Shown here in pieces: positions 7,400 through 14,475 of a stretch of 29,029 nt of DNA. A program made the position numbers and the translations under genes. Where the stretch lies: positions 1 to 29,029 of IMG/VR virus record IMGVR_UViG_3300017730_000058; one strand, written 5' to 3'. Every line of letters begins with the position of its first letter. Position 1 is the stretch's first letter. The notes under the pieces are model-generated. The model saw only the letters and a program-made list of their open reading frames with translations, was not told the origin of the DNA and made no database searches. The DNA comes from a virus.

Positions 7400-7536
7400 C
7401 TTGGATATTTCTCACTGCAATCTTGACAACTCCATATATGCCCATTATTATTATCTTGCCTATTAACCATGGTTACTAATTTACGGCAAATACCACATTT
7501 AAAACTATCTATGTAATTCTCAATCGGTTCGCTCAC
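7378..7536 (-). CDS. 52-residue zinc-ribbon protein (GTG start)
   Basis: A GTG at 7536 opens a 52-residue frame with two CxxC knuckles: FKCGICRKLV and WSCQDCSEKY, spaced by about 22 residues, the spacing of a small zinc ribbon. Starting instead at the ATG at about 7475 would lose the first knuckle, so GTG is preferred. GGGG lies a few bases upstream. The start overlaps the end of the cyclotransferase gene in another frame. Such mini zinc ribbons are common in phages. Function unknown. Confidence 0.6.
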   Translation of the reverse strand: MSEPIENYIDSFKCGICRKLVTMVNRQDNNNGHIWSCQDCSEKYPRWNHLNT

Positions 7537-8098
7537 TAATTACCCCACTCATAATACAATCTACAATAAATGCTTCTTCATCTAAAGTATTTAAGTTTAT
7601 CTTGCTACGTTGTTTTACTAAGTCCATATAAATTTTATTAGTTGGTGCTCTTCTGCCGTCAAAGAATCTCATATGAAACACTAATTTATCTGGTGTGTCA
7701 ATATACAATCTATCATCTATCATTACACTATATTTTCTGCTTACATACTCTTTCCAAAACCCGCTTTTAATCCTAGTCAGCTTATAGTAATTATTTTTAA
7801 ATTTATCTTTATCTAATGTCACATAATAGCTCATATCTAATTTACTATCATATATCCTTTTATAAAACTTACCCTCTCCTTCTAGTGCATCTATAGCTGT
7901 TAGCATCTTATCATCTATTTCATATACCTCTCCATATACTTTCCTGGCAGTTATATCTTCAAACATTAAAGGAAATCCATGAGTAATATCAAACAGCGCA
8001 TATCCGTGAATTACTTCATACCTTATAAAGTTAGCATTTCTTAAATAAAAATGGTTTTTAGCACCCTTTTTGAGCGTGCCATATACAAATAATTTCAT
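7520..8098 (-). CDS. gamma-glutamylcyclotransferase-like (AIG2/GGCT fold) with C-terminal extension
   Basis: The product is 192 residues. Residues 1-95 match the GGCT/AIG2 fold: MKLFVYGTLKKG substrate loop, Asn at 15, KVYGEVYEI strand, and AIDALEGEGKFYKR carrying the expected catalytic acid (E73) and the Y/R that follow it. These enzymes cleave gamma-glutamyl amides to release 5-oxoproline, and in some cases make or trim gamma-glutamyl conjugates. About 90 further residues follow that I do not recognise. The gene starts with TAATG overlap on the glutamine amidotransferase gene, and the amidoligase lies just beyond it, so it likely acts on the same amide chemistry. The substrate is unknown. 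Confidence 0.85.
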   Translation of the reverse strand: MKLFVYGTLKKGAKNHFYLRNANFIRYEVIHGYALFDITHGFPLMFEDITARKVYGEVYEIDDKMLTAIDALEGEGKFYKRIYDSKLDMSYYVTLDKDKFKNNYYKLTRIKSGFWKEYVSRKYSVMIDDRLYIDTPDKLVFHMRFFDGRRAPTNKIYMDLVKQRSKINLNTLDEEAFIVDCIMSGVISERTD

Positions 8099-8991
8099 TA
8101 CTTAACCTTTCTAATTGTTGAACCATCGTTTGCTTTAAACATTTTTAGTTGATCACTATATGAAAATCTAGGAACAAATCTTTCAACTGTCTCTGATTTA
8201 CTTTCATAAGCCCCAATCTTTTTGTTATAAAAAGCAAATTTCTTTGGCTTTGGTTTTTTTATCGTGATTTCTTTAGTATCTATTTTGAGTGTCTTAGTAT
8301 TAATCCGAACCATTGTATTTGGCTTTATAGTAATTGCATTTTTATAATCAACTTTAAAACCTGATTTAACAATAGCATCTGTGCTACCATAAGCATATCC
8401 ATCTATTTCGGGAATATAATACATCTGAATTGGATTATTAGCTTTAACCATATATACATATTCTGGTTTTTCTAAGTCTGCCCATACTATAGCTACACGA
8501 CCACTTACTTTTGGCAATCTATTATTAACAAATTCACTCATACTGCCTGAAGTTTCATATAGTCTAAATATGGCTTCACTATCAACTTGGGCATATCTTT
8601 CCATAGCATACTTATTAAACAGCTCTTTATGGTTATGTATTGAGCCATTATGAGTACCTATAGTTTGACCTGTCCGTATAGGGTGGTTATTTTTATTAAT
8701 AGTTGGTGAGCCAAGTGTCGCATATCTAGTGTGACCCATTAATGTAGTTACTCCGTTGTAAATTAAATCAATGTTATCTTGGGCATCTGAATCTTCAAAG
8801 AATTTATATGCATCTTTTGCTTTTTTACAAATAGTATAATCTCCGAACTTATCTATTAAAGCAAATCCTGTAGCGTGACCACCTCTGATATCTGCTTCGT
8901 ATAACATTTTTACAAAAGACTTTGAGACCCGATTAAGGGCCTCGTTGTCTCTGTCTTTTTCTTTTAAAATAATTCCTGCTAATCCGCACAT
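8098..8991 (-). CDS. class II glutamine amidotransferase (Ntn hydrolase)
   Basis: The product is 297 residues and begins MCGLAG, so Cys2 becomes the N-terminal nucleophile after Met removal. Further family motifs are RGGHATG (36-42), GHTRYATLG (86-94), GTHNGSIHN (112-120) and VDSEA (136-140). These are the glutaminase signatures shared by PurF, GlmS and AsnB, which release ammonia from glutamine. There is no phosphoribosyl, SIS or ATP-PPase synthetase domain. After about residue 215 there is only a basic extension. Ammonia would therefore be passed to another protein, most simply the adjacent amidoligase. It has a good ribosome site (AGAGAGGAG) and starts two bases after the amidoligase stop. 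Confidence 0.92.
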   Translation of the reverse strand: MCGLAGIILKEKDRDNEALNRVSKSFVKMLYEADIRGGHATGFALIDKFGDYTICKKAKDAYKFFEDSDAQDNIDLIYNGVTTLMGHTRYATLGSPTINKNNHPIRTGQTIGTHNGSIHNHKELFNKYAMERYAQVDSEAIFRLYETSGSMSEFVNNRLPKVSGRVAIVWADLEKPEYVYMVKANNPIQMYYIPEIDGYAYGSTDAIVKSGFKVDYKNAITIKPNTMVRINTKTLKIDTKEITIKKPKPKKFAFYNKKIGAYESKSETVERFVPRFSYSDQLKMFKANDGSTIRKVK

Positions 8992-8993
8992 AA

Positions 8994-10019
8994 TTATGCT
9001 CCTCTCTGTAGTTGCTCTTTAATTGTATTAAAATACTTAGTTCCTCTTCGGCTTGCGTTCATCGCTGAAGTATTTAATTCTGCAAATCTTTTTGTGATCA
9101 CTTTATTAGCGAATTTTATATCTTCACATCTATCTTTACTACCGATAAAACCGATTGCTTTTCTAAGGTGAAACATACCCGCTTCATTAGTCTGAACATT
9201 AGTAAAGTTTACACGACTGTTCTCTTTGCTAACAACTACAAAAGCCTGAGTAAATACTATCCACGCCCAAAGTTTTTCAAAACTTAAAGTTCCCTGGTGG
9301 TATCTAAATTCAACAGAACCTCTGGTCCAGATGTTTTTTAGATTTAAACCGCAGTATCTACTTCCTTGAGTTTCTCTTGGGTTGTTACTAGTATTCACTC
9401 CTGCACCTGAATTTTCATATTTTCTGTCACAATCAATTTTTAAATTATCATCTATTTTTTTTGTGATTGATTTAACAGATATTTCTTGTCCCCACCATTG
9501 TCCGAATACAACTCTTGCAGGCTTAGTCCACCAACCTCGGCCAATTTTCTTTAATCTTGAAGGAGCAATTAAGCGGTAGATAATATGTTCATATTTAACT
9601 ACTGTTTTGATTAAAGTATTAAGGAAAGATGTTACAACTTCTTTACTTTTTAACATTACGTCAGTAACATCGTGGTGAACGTGAGTACCACATGTCTTAT
9701 TTACTTTACAATCTAACTCATTTAAAACTCTTAAAACTGTTTTAAGTTGTTCTTTACCATTTTGACCATATAACTTAGGAGATACAAGCTCGTTGTTTCC
9801 GTAGTGAGTATATCCAAGACTTAAAGACTTAACCGTGCAATCTGTAGTCATTTTCCAGTGCTCTACTGTTTCGTGACCATAACCTTCTAATTTACAAGTT
9901 ATATCGTGATTGTTATTTAACGCCTCTACAACAGAACTCTTTGAAACTCCTCTTGGAATTAATAGTTCTAGTTCTACACCAAACGCTAACTCATTATTAA
10001 AATGTCCTTTTTTATTCAT
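8994..10019 (-). CDS. amidoligase of the COOH-NH2 ligase superfamily (Amidoligase_2-like)
   Basis: The product is 341 residues. Motifs seen are LAFGVELELL (11-20) with the Mg/ATP-binding glutamates E16/E18, a WKMTTDCTV segment with D60, ELVSPKLYG (77-85), KTCGTHVHHD (108-117), and late in the protein RYCGLNL and RGSVEFRYHQGTL. This is the glutamine-synthetase/glutamate-cysteine-ligase-type amidoligase family that couples a carboxylate to an amine with ATP. The family is described in phage and bacterial operons together with GATase II and AIG2-type cyclotransferases, exactly as here. It is the first gene downstream of a strong promoter, with ribosome site AAGGGAAG. The substrate (peptide, nucleotide base or small molecule) cannot be read from the sequence. 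Confidence 0.9.
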   Translation of the reverse strand: MNKKGHFNNELAFGVELELLIPRGVSKSSVVEALNNNHDITCKLEGYGHETVEHWKMTTDCTVKSLSLGYTHYGNNELVSPKLYGQNGKEQLKTVLRVLNELDCKVNKTCGTHVHHDVTDVMLKSKEVVTSFLNTLIKTVVKYEHIIYRLIAPSRLKKIGRGWWTKPARVVFGQWWGQEISVKSITKKIDDNLKIDCDRKYENSGAGVNTSNNPRETQGSRYCGLNLKNIWTRGSVEFRYHQGTLSFEKLWAWIVFTQAFVVVSKENSRVNFTNVQTNEAGMFHLRKAIGFIGSKDRCEDIKFANKVITKRFAELNTSAMNASRRGTKYFNTIKEQLQRGA

Positions 10020-10084
10020 TTTGACTTCCCTTCGCTTTTTGTTAATTTCGCTTTTTTTATTAAACAGTTAATCATCGTGGTATA

Positions 10085-10113
10085 ATATTACTATGAAAAA
10101 CAATACGTGTAAA
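10085..10113 (-). promoter_or_regulatory. sigma70-type promoter P1 for the amidoligase operon
   Basis: On the minus strand: -35 TTTACA (10113-10108), 17-base spacer, -10 TAATAT (10090-10085). Expected start is near 10078, giving a leader of about 60 bases to the amidoligase ATG. The -35 box lies in one arm of a dyad GTGTAAA-7-TTTACAC, so a repressor or activator could act here. It shares an extended element with P2 at 16.45 kb. Confidence 0.75.
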
Positions 10114-10133
10114 GTCTTTTTTTACACTTTTTT
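10109..10133 (-). repeat. 25-base upstream element shared with promoter P2 (copy 1)
   Basis: On the minus strand, AAAAAAGTGTAAAAAAA then GACTTTAC. The copy at 16450-16474 is identical in 23 of 25 positions (GTG becomes GTC, and GAC becomes CAC). Both copies sit at the same distance from their -10 boxes and include the first five bases of the -35 box. It looks like a regulator site or an A-tract UP-like element. Confidence 0.75.
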
Positions 10134-10142
10134 AACTCTTTG

Positions 10143-11015
10143 TTAAGTGTTTACTATATTTTTTACATAATCTTCTATGTTTTTTACTGGTTTATAGTCT
10201 AATAATGTTTCTGCAGCTGTTAAATCAGCTAATGTAATATCATATTCCCCTTTTCTAGTTGGAATATATTGTCTTGGATAGTTTTTACCGAACATATCGG
10301 CTATCTCATTAATAGAATAGTTTTTTCCTCTACCTAATTCAAATACGGGAGTTTTAAAAGTGCTTTCTAATTTTATTATTAGTTCTTTCATACTAATTAA
10401 TCCACTTACAATATCTTCAATATGAGTAAAGTCTCTGCGTTGCTCTCCCGTGCCTACTATTGTTAAAGGTTTATTATCTCTAAATTGCTTTTCAAATATA
10501 CCAATTACTGTAGACCATTTCCCACTTTCTACTTGATATGGTCCATATACATTATAAAATCTACAAATCATGGTTTTTAATTTCTTATGCTTAGAGTATA
10601 ATTTGCACATTTGCTCTCCACTATGTTTTGACCAGGCATAAGGGCTTTCATATATTCCGCTATGAAAAGAGCTAGAACCTGAATAAATTACAGGAATGTT
10701 ATTATCTGCAGCGGTTTCAAGTAAGTTTAATGTGCTTAAAAAATTATTTTTAATTGTTGGTTTCGGGTCTTTAATGGAAGGCTGTATTCTTGAATATGCA
10801 GCTAAGTGATAAACTAAATCAATTTTATCTTCAATATACCAATAGCCTTCTGCTAAGTCTTGGTTTAAATAAGTGACTCCAGGCAAATGATTTTCTTCTT
10901 TCCCAATATAATAACTATCATAAGAGTAAATATTATGTTTTTTAGAATCTTTTAAAAGCCCTTTAATTAAGTTTGTCCCGACAAAGCCAGTCCCACCAGT
11001 GACTAATATATTCAT
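10143..11015 (-). CDS. NAD-dependent NDP-sugar epimerase/dehydratase (extended SDR)
   Basis: The product is 290 residues. It has the Rossmann glycine motif GGTGFVG (7-13), an NxDL pattern near 51-54, LAAYSRIQPS (71-80), catalytic S near 113-115 (YSGSSS), and YAWSK (126-130), the Y-x3-K of extended short-chain dehydrogenases. RFYNVYGP is the family's downstream motif. It closely resembles UDP-glucose 4-epimerase and related enzymes, acting on an NDP-sugar in the cytoplasm. It overlaps the glycosyltransferase stop (ATGA) behind GGAGG, so the pair is co-translated and probably supplies the sugar donor. The specific sugar is unknown. It is the last gene before P1. Confidence 0.9.
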   Translation of the reverse strand: MNILVTGGTGFVGTNLIKGLLKDSKKHNIYSYDSYYIGKEENHLPGVTYLNQDLAEGYWYIEDKIDLVYHLAAYSRIQPSIKDPKPTIKNNFLSTLNLLETAADNNIPVIYSGSSSFHSGIYESPYAWSKHSGEQMCKLYSKHKKLKTMICRFYNVYGPYQVESGKWSTVIGIFEKQFRDNKPLTIVGTGEQRRDFTHIEDIVSGLISMKELIIKLESTFKTPVFELGRGKNYSINEIADMFGKNYPRQYIPTRKGEYDITLADLTAAETLLDYKPVKNIEDYVKNIVNT

Positions 11016-11848
11016 TTATCCTCCAGTTTTATTAGTTTCATTCCATAGTTATTTATTTTATCAGGTATAATTAAACCTTTTTTCTTTTTTAATTTATTAT
11101 GTTTAAATGGTTTATAATTTACTTGGTGCTGCCATCTTCCCCATTTCCAGCTAACTTTTGTAACATCTGGGTGTTGATCAACTAATGATTGTGCCATTTT
11201 TAATCTTCCATCATCTATCTCATATAAATCTTCTGTATTACCACCTGTCATTGTCATTGTAGTTGTCTTATCGCAAAGAAATGCTTGAAATAATATTGTA
11301 CACCATCCATCTTTTAATGCTCTAAGCGACAAATCAGTGTCTTCATTATATCTACCACGCCATCTATAAGGTATGTCGTTTTGAATTAGTATACAAGAAT
11401 ACACTCTTGTGTTTTGTCTATAAGCTCTGAGCTTTTCTTTACGTGGAATAAACATAAAATACTCAAAACCTGATATTGCAACATTTTCATATCTATCAAC
11501 AAAGTCTTCAGCGCATCTAAAAATAGTTCCAGATGATACGGGAACTGGCAAATTATTGTTTAATCTATAAAAATGCATTAAATTATCATCCATTATCCAA
11601 TGTCTTTTTGCTCCTATACTCATAGAGTGATGCCACACCCAATTTCTTGCTGGTATTGATCCGCTTCCTAAATTACTAAATGGTAAGACAAGTATTTTTT
11701 GAGAGTTAATTACATTAGCATATTGTTTATATTCTTGAGGCTCTATTACAATGTGATATGGAACATTCATTTTTTCTAAAGCCTTACTTGTTTTTCTTGT
11801 CTCCCACCTGCCTTTAGAAATTATATAAATTGGATATTTAGAGTTCAT
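11012..11848 (-). CDS. TET-associated-glycosyltransferase-like (TAGT) GT-A enzyme
   Basis: The product is 278 residues. The N-terminus YPIYIISKGRWETRKTSKAL, then PYHIVIEPQE, ILVLPFSNLGSGSIPARNW and RHWIMDDNLMHF (D87/D88, a DxD-like metal site) form the GT-A pattern of the TAGT family, predicted from comparative genomics to glycosylate oxidised bases in phage DNA. NEDTDLSLRAL later is the acidic acceptor-site motif of GT-A enzymes. No TET/JBP dioxygenase or base hydroxymethylase is visible in this window, so the acceptor is uncertain: DNA base, protein or host glycan. The epimerase follows with ATGA overlap. Confidence 0.8.
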   Translation of the reverse strand: MNSKYPIYIISKGRWETRKTSKALEKMNVPYHIVIEPQEYKQYANVINSQKILVLPFSNLGSGSIPARNWVWHHSMSIGAKRHWIMDDNLMHFYRLNNNLPVPVSSGTIFRCAEDFVDRYENVAISGFEYFMFIPRKEKLRAYRQNTRVYSCILIQNDIPYRWRGRYNEDTDLSLRALKDGWCTILFQAFLCDKTTTMTMTGGNTEDLYEIDDGRLKMAQSLVDQHPDVTKVSWKWGRWQHQVNYKPFKHNKLKKKKGLIIPDKINNYGMKLIKLEDK

Positions 11849-12111
11849 TACTCTTCCTCATCAATATATCTTTTATTCATAAACCTAGTTATTTTTACTT
11901 CAGGAAACCAAATACTTTTTGTATTCGGAGTTATATTTTGATTTACAAGCTCTGCGAATTTAGCAACATCTGCTTCGCTTTCAAAGTTTATTTTTAATGA
12001 AAACTCAGCTGTAAGATTTTGCATTTTAAATTCAGGCATATCTTGCCATTCTTGCCTCCAGGATTCTAATTGCTCTAAATCCCCAAATAAAGATTCTTGA
12101 TTATCACTCAT
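11848..12111 (-). CDS. conserved small phage protein next to the glycosyltransferase
   Basis: The product is 87 residues with ribosome site AGGAG. The N-terminal third is acidic and Trp-rich (WRQEWQDMPEF). The rest, LKINFESEADVAKFAELV then TKSIWFPEVKITRF, is an alpha/beta unit. I have a sense of the 'FxxxxDxxxFAxLxxQxxTxxTKSIWFP' pattern from many uncultured phages, often beside DNA-modification or ParB-like genes, but I cannot name a domain. It shares TAATG with the glycosyltransferase start, so it may be a partner of that enzyme. Confidence 0.7.
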   Translation of the reverse strand: MSDNQESLFGDLEQLESWRQEWQDMPEFKMQNLTAEFSLKINFESEADVAKFAELVNQNITPNTKSIWFPEVKITRFMNKRYIDEEE

Positions 12112-12508
12112 TATTATACTCCTTTATTTTTTGATCAAGTTCTTGTCTTGTTATTTTACCATCCCTTAACTCTAATCCCCACTCCCAAAGTTTGTTAATT
12201 AATCCACTTGGCGTTTCATCTCTTTTACTCTTAATATGTTTTTCATCAAATTTTTCTATTCTATTTGCCATTAAAATACGTTCTATTATTTGCATTTTTG
12301 GTAGCCTTCCAGCTAATTGCCCATTTGGTAAATCACATGAATTAAAAATTTCAGACCAAGATTTTTTTATAGTTTCTAAAGAATACTTCATTAAGATACT
12401 ACAAAATTGATTAAATAACAACTGATTATTTCCTTTTATTTCTAAAGTGTCAAATAAGTCGTTTATATAGTGACTAGCTTCCTGTGAACTGCATTTCTTC
12501 TCGCTCAT
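12104..12508 (-). CDS. helical hypothetical protein, possibly helicase-loader-like
   Basis: The product is 134 residues, all helical in appearance: ASHYINDLFDTLEI, then FNQFCSILMKYSLETIKKSW and LPKMQIIERILMANRI. The first part has the spacing of small phage helicase-loader or loader-inhibitor domains, and it directly follows the replication-initiator-like gene (35-base overlap). That makes a role in loading a replicative helicase conceivable. This is inference from position and helix pattern only. The ribosome site is AAGGG. Confidence 0.6.
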   Translation of the reverse strand: MSEKKCSSQEASHYINDLFDTLEIKGNNQLLFNQFCSILMKYSLETIKKSWSEIFNSCDLPNGQLAGRLPKMQIIERILMANRIEKFDEKHIKSKRDETPSGLINKLWEWGLELRDGKITRQELDQKIKEYNNE

Positions 12509-13106
12509 TCTTTCCCTTCTTGTCGTTTATTTTCCACTCTTTATTATTTTTAACCCAAGTTAATAGCCTTCTTGGTATCTCAAAAGTCTGTTGTAATTCA
12601 AACCTCATCTTTGTATTTGAGTTGTTTTTTTCTGTCCAAAACTCTATAAAATTACTTGTTTCATCGTTTGAATACTTTTTTTCTTTTATAACATTATTAA
12701 CTTTTTCTATAAATTTATCTTTCCTTTTATCTATATCTTTATCTTTAAGAGTTCCTGGAACTGTTTGGATATAGTTATCAAGACCTTTTTCTTTAAGTCT
12801 TTTAATAACAGACATATGTGGTTTACTATTTTCTTTTAATAATCCATATTGGTACTCTACAAAACTAGATATAAAGTACTGGTCTTCACTTATCCTATGC
12901 ATTTTATCTCTTATTAACTTTGGTAAATCTTCATCTGAATCTATTTTTTCACCTATAAAAAACGATGCGGCTTCCCAATCGCCATCTAAAATTCCAGCGT
13001 GATCACATTTTGTTATTATATATACCCAAATTAATTTACCTCTTGGTTCCAATTTTCTGAACCAACTTTTGTCCCATATTTTTGTATCAATAAAGCGTTT
13101 AGCCAT
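12474..13106 (-). CDS. replication initiator-like protein (winged-helix N-terminus)
   Basis: The product is 210 residues. Residues 1-110 (MAKRFIDTKIWDKSWFRKL, IWVYIITKCDHAGI, ASFFIGEKID, FISSFVEYQYG) follow the pattern of phage DnaD/replication-protein-O-like winged-helix domains that bind the replication origin. A charged linker follows. The C-terminus, FIEFWTEKNN then FELQQTFEIPRRLLTWVKNN, is the typical end of this family, where it may contact the helicase loader. It sits in the replication block with a strong ribosome site (AAGGAG). No origin could be located with confidence nearby. Confidence 0.75.
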   Translation of the reverse strand: MAKRFIDTKIWDKSWFRKLEPRGKLIWVYIITKCDHAGILDGDWEAASFFIGEKIDSDEDLPKLIRDKMHRISEDQYFISSFVEYQYGLLKENSKPHMSVIKRLKEKGLDNYIQTVPGTLKDKDIDKRKDKFIEKVNNVIKEKKYSNDETSNFIEFWTEKNNSNTKMRFELQQTFEIPRRLLTWVKNNKEWKINDKKGKNEREEMQFTGS

Positions 13107-13323
13107 TATTTTCTCCTTCTTTTTTTATTTTATCTGAAATGCCTTTATCTAACCCAATACCTAAACACCACATTAAAGCATCCCGCCAACCATCGTGGTA
13201 CTTTTCTTGTTCATATATTTCATCTTTTTTACTTCTTGCTTTTATTCTTTTTGTAAATAATAACTCCGCCCTTGAAGTTTGCAAAAAATATTCCATTATT
13301 ATTTCGTTTTTCTTTTTTCTCAC
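13099..13323 (-). CDS. small hypothetical protein (GTG start)
   Basis: The product is 74 residues. GTG at 13323 is preceded by GGAGG four bases upstream and overlaps the previous TGA (GTGA), so I accept it over the internal ATG. The protein is basic at the N-terminus, and its middle EYFLQTSRAELLFTKRIKAR is helical, followed by KYHDGWRDALMWCLGIGLD. It is co-translated with the replication genes. No family recognised. Confidence 0.6.
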   Translation of the reverse strand: MRKKKNEIIMEYFLQTSRAELLFTKRIKARSKKDEIYEQEKYHDGWRDALMWCLGIGLDKGISDKIKKEGENNG

Positions 13324-13586
13324 TTTTCCTCCTTACATTTTTTACATTTTAGTTTTTCTTTTCCAATTATTGGTATGTGGTTTTTAGGATAATATTCATA
13401 ATCCCTATTATACATTTTTCTGTTCTTTTTCCAAGTTAATTTACATTCTGGGCAATATTTTATTTGATCATCTATGCTGATATGTAATCTTTCATATTTA
13501 TTAGTCTTTTTTAATTTGCTCATTTTATTGTTAACATTACTTTGGTCCGTAACTTCTAAAATGTATTCAATCATTGATTTTTTCAT
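13320..13586 (-). CDS. small zinc-ribbon protein
   Basis: The product is 88 residues. Its C-terminal half has two knuckles, KYCPECKLTW and LKCKKCKEEK, about 35 residues apart, which fits a zinc ribbon or treble-clef-like unit. The N-terminus MKKSMIEYILEVTDQSN is helical. It overlaps the NinG/HNH-like gene (ATGA) and the next gene (GTGA). Probably nucleic-acid or protein binding; function unknown. Confidence 0.6.
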   Translation of the reverse strand: MKKSMIEYILEVTDQSNVNNKMSKLKKTNKYERLHISIDDQIKYCPECKLTWKKNRKMYNRDYEYYPKNHIPIIGKEKLKCKKCKEEK

Positions 13587-13969
13587 AGCTCCGCATTATT
13601 CTCCTCCTCATATTTAGTTAGCTTTTCTTTTAATTCTTTATAGTGCCAATCTGATAATAAATCTTTTTTACTTGCTCTAGTATTAGAACGTAAAGTCAAT
13701 TTATTGAATTTTGATTTTCCTATCTTTTCTATTTTATGCTTTCTGTGTTCTTGTGGGTGGCTGCCAAGATATTGATGACAGCCATAACACAATGCTTCTG
13801 CATTTTCAAAATCGAATCTAGTGGAATATTTTGCTCTGCCGTAAAAATGAGAACAATGCAACCCTTGTCGTTTGCCAGTAGGGTAATATTTACTACATCT
13901 TTGGCAAGTCCATTTATCTCTAGTTCTTATTGCATTAGAAAAAACTACATCCCACTTACTTCGTTTCAT
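13583..13969 (-). CDS. NinG/HNH-like nuclease-related protein
   Basis: The product is 128 residues. It has a zinc-binding start CQRCSKYYP (22-30), then GLHCSHFYGRAKYSTRF and ALCYGCHQYLG, i.e. C-x2-C, HCSHF and C-x2-C. This is the NinG/Rap-like and HNH treble-clef pattern: HCSHF corresponds to the catalytic His region, followed by the N-A-x-x-L-C and GCHxxxG segments. NinG-type proteins act in phage recombination. HNH relatives cut DNA. The location in the replication block suits either. Whether the nuclease is active cannot be told. Confidence 0.75.
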   Translation of the reverse strand: MKRSKWDVVFSNAIRTRDKWTCQRCSKYYPTGKRQGLHCSHFYGRAKYSTRFDFENAEALCYGCHQYLGSHPQEHRKHKIEKIGKSKFNKLTLRSNTRASKKDLLSDWHYKELKEKLTKYEEENNAEL

Positions 13970-14475
13970 TAAAATAAGTCCTCTTCAGTTCCAAGCATTT
14001 CTTTTTCATTTTTAATTGATTCACATATTTCTTCATGTAAAGCAATAACACCATGAGTATTTACTTTTAAGTCATCTAAGTTTTTTGAAAAAGCAGAGGC
14101 AACTTTCATACTAGCAAAAACCTGTATTTTAATTTCTGTCTCGTTTTTAGTCGCAATCATTTGATTGTCTAATGTATCTGTATTACCAACTGCGTGAACT
14201 TCCCACTTATGTAAATAAAAAGCCTCTGATTCATCGGTGTCTATAATCTCAACAATTGAGCCACTACTAAACCTATTAAGCTCATCAAATAATATCTTAT
14301 CTACAAAAGTAGTATAGTCGGCATTATTATAAATAATATTATAGCCGTACCACGGTCGCATGCTTCCGTCGTTTTTTTTCTTATCTGGTGACTCTCCACT
14401 AAAGCCATCTTTTAATGTGACTTTATATTTTTTACCTTTTTCAATATCCAGTTTTGGATTCCTTTTCTTTTCCAT
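13969..14475 (-). CDS. putative single-stranded DNA-binding protein (OB-fold-like, acidic tail)
   Basis: The product is 168 residues. The N-terminal part alternates strands (YKVTLKDGFSGE, then RPWYGYNIIYNNADYTTFV, FSSGSIVEIIDTDE), consistent with an OB fold with aromatic residues that could stack on bases. The far C-terminus is acidic and ends EEDLF, like the conserved acidic tip of SSB proteins that recruits partner enzymes. It lies between the HTH protein and the NinG-like gene, a replication/recombination context. The fold call is inferred from strand pattern and tail. There is no clear signature motif. Confidence 0.55.
   Translation of the reverse strand: MEKKRNPKLDIEKGKKYKVTLKDGFSGESPDKKKNDGSMRPWYGYNIIYNNADYTTFVDKILFDELNRFSSGSIVEIIDTDESEAFYLHKWEVHAVGNTDTLDNQMIATKNETEIKIQVFASMKVASAFSKNLDDLKVNTHGVIALHEEICESIKNEKEMLGTEEDLF

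Noticed and set aside
10107-10136. Plus-strand terminator (GTGTAAA-7-TTTACAC followed by T6)
   Set aside because: No plus-strand transcript is evident. On the minus strand there is no U-run after it. The dyad is better read as part of the P1 regulatory region.
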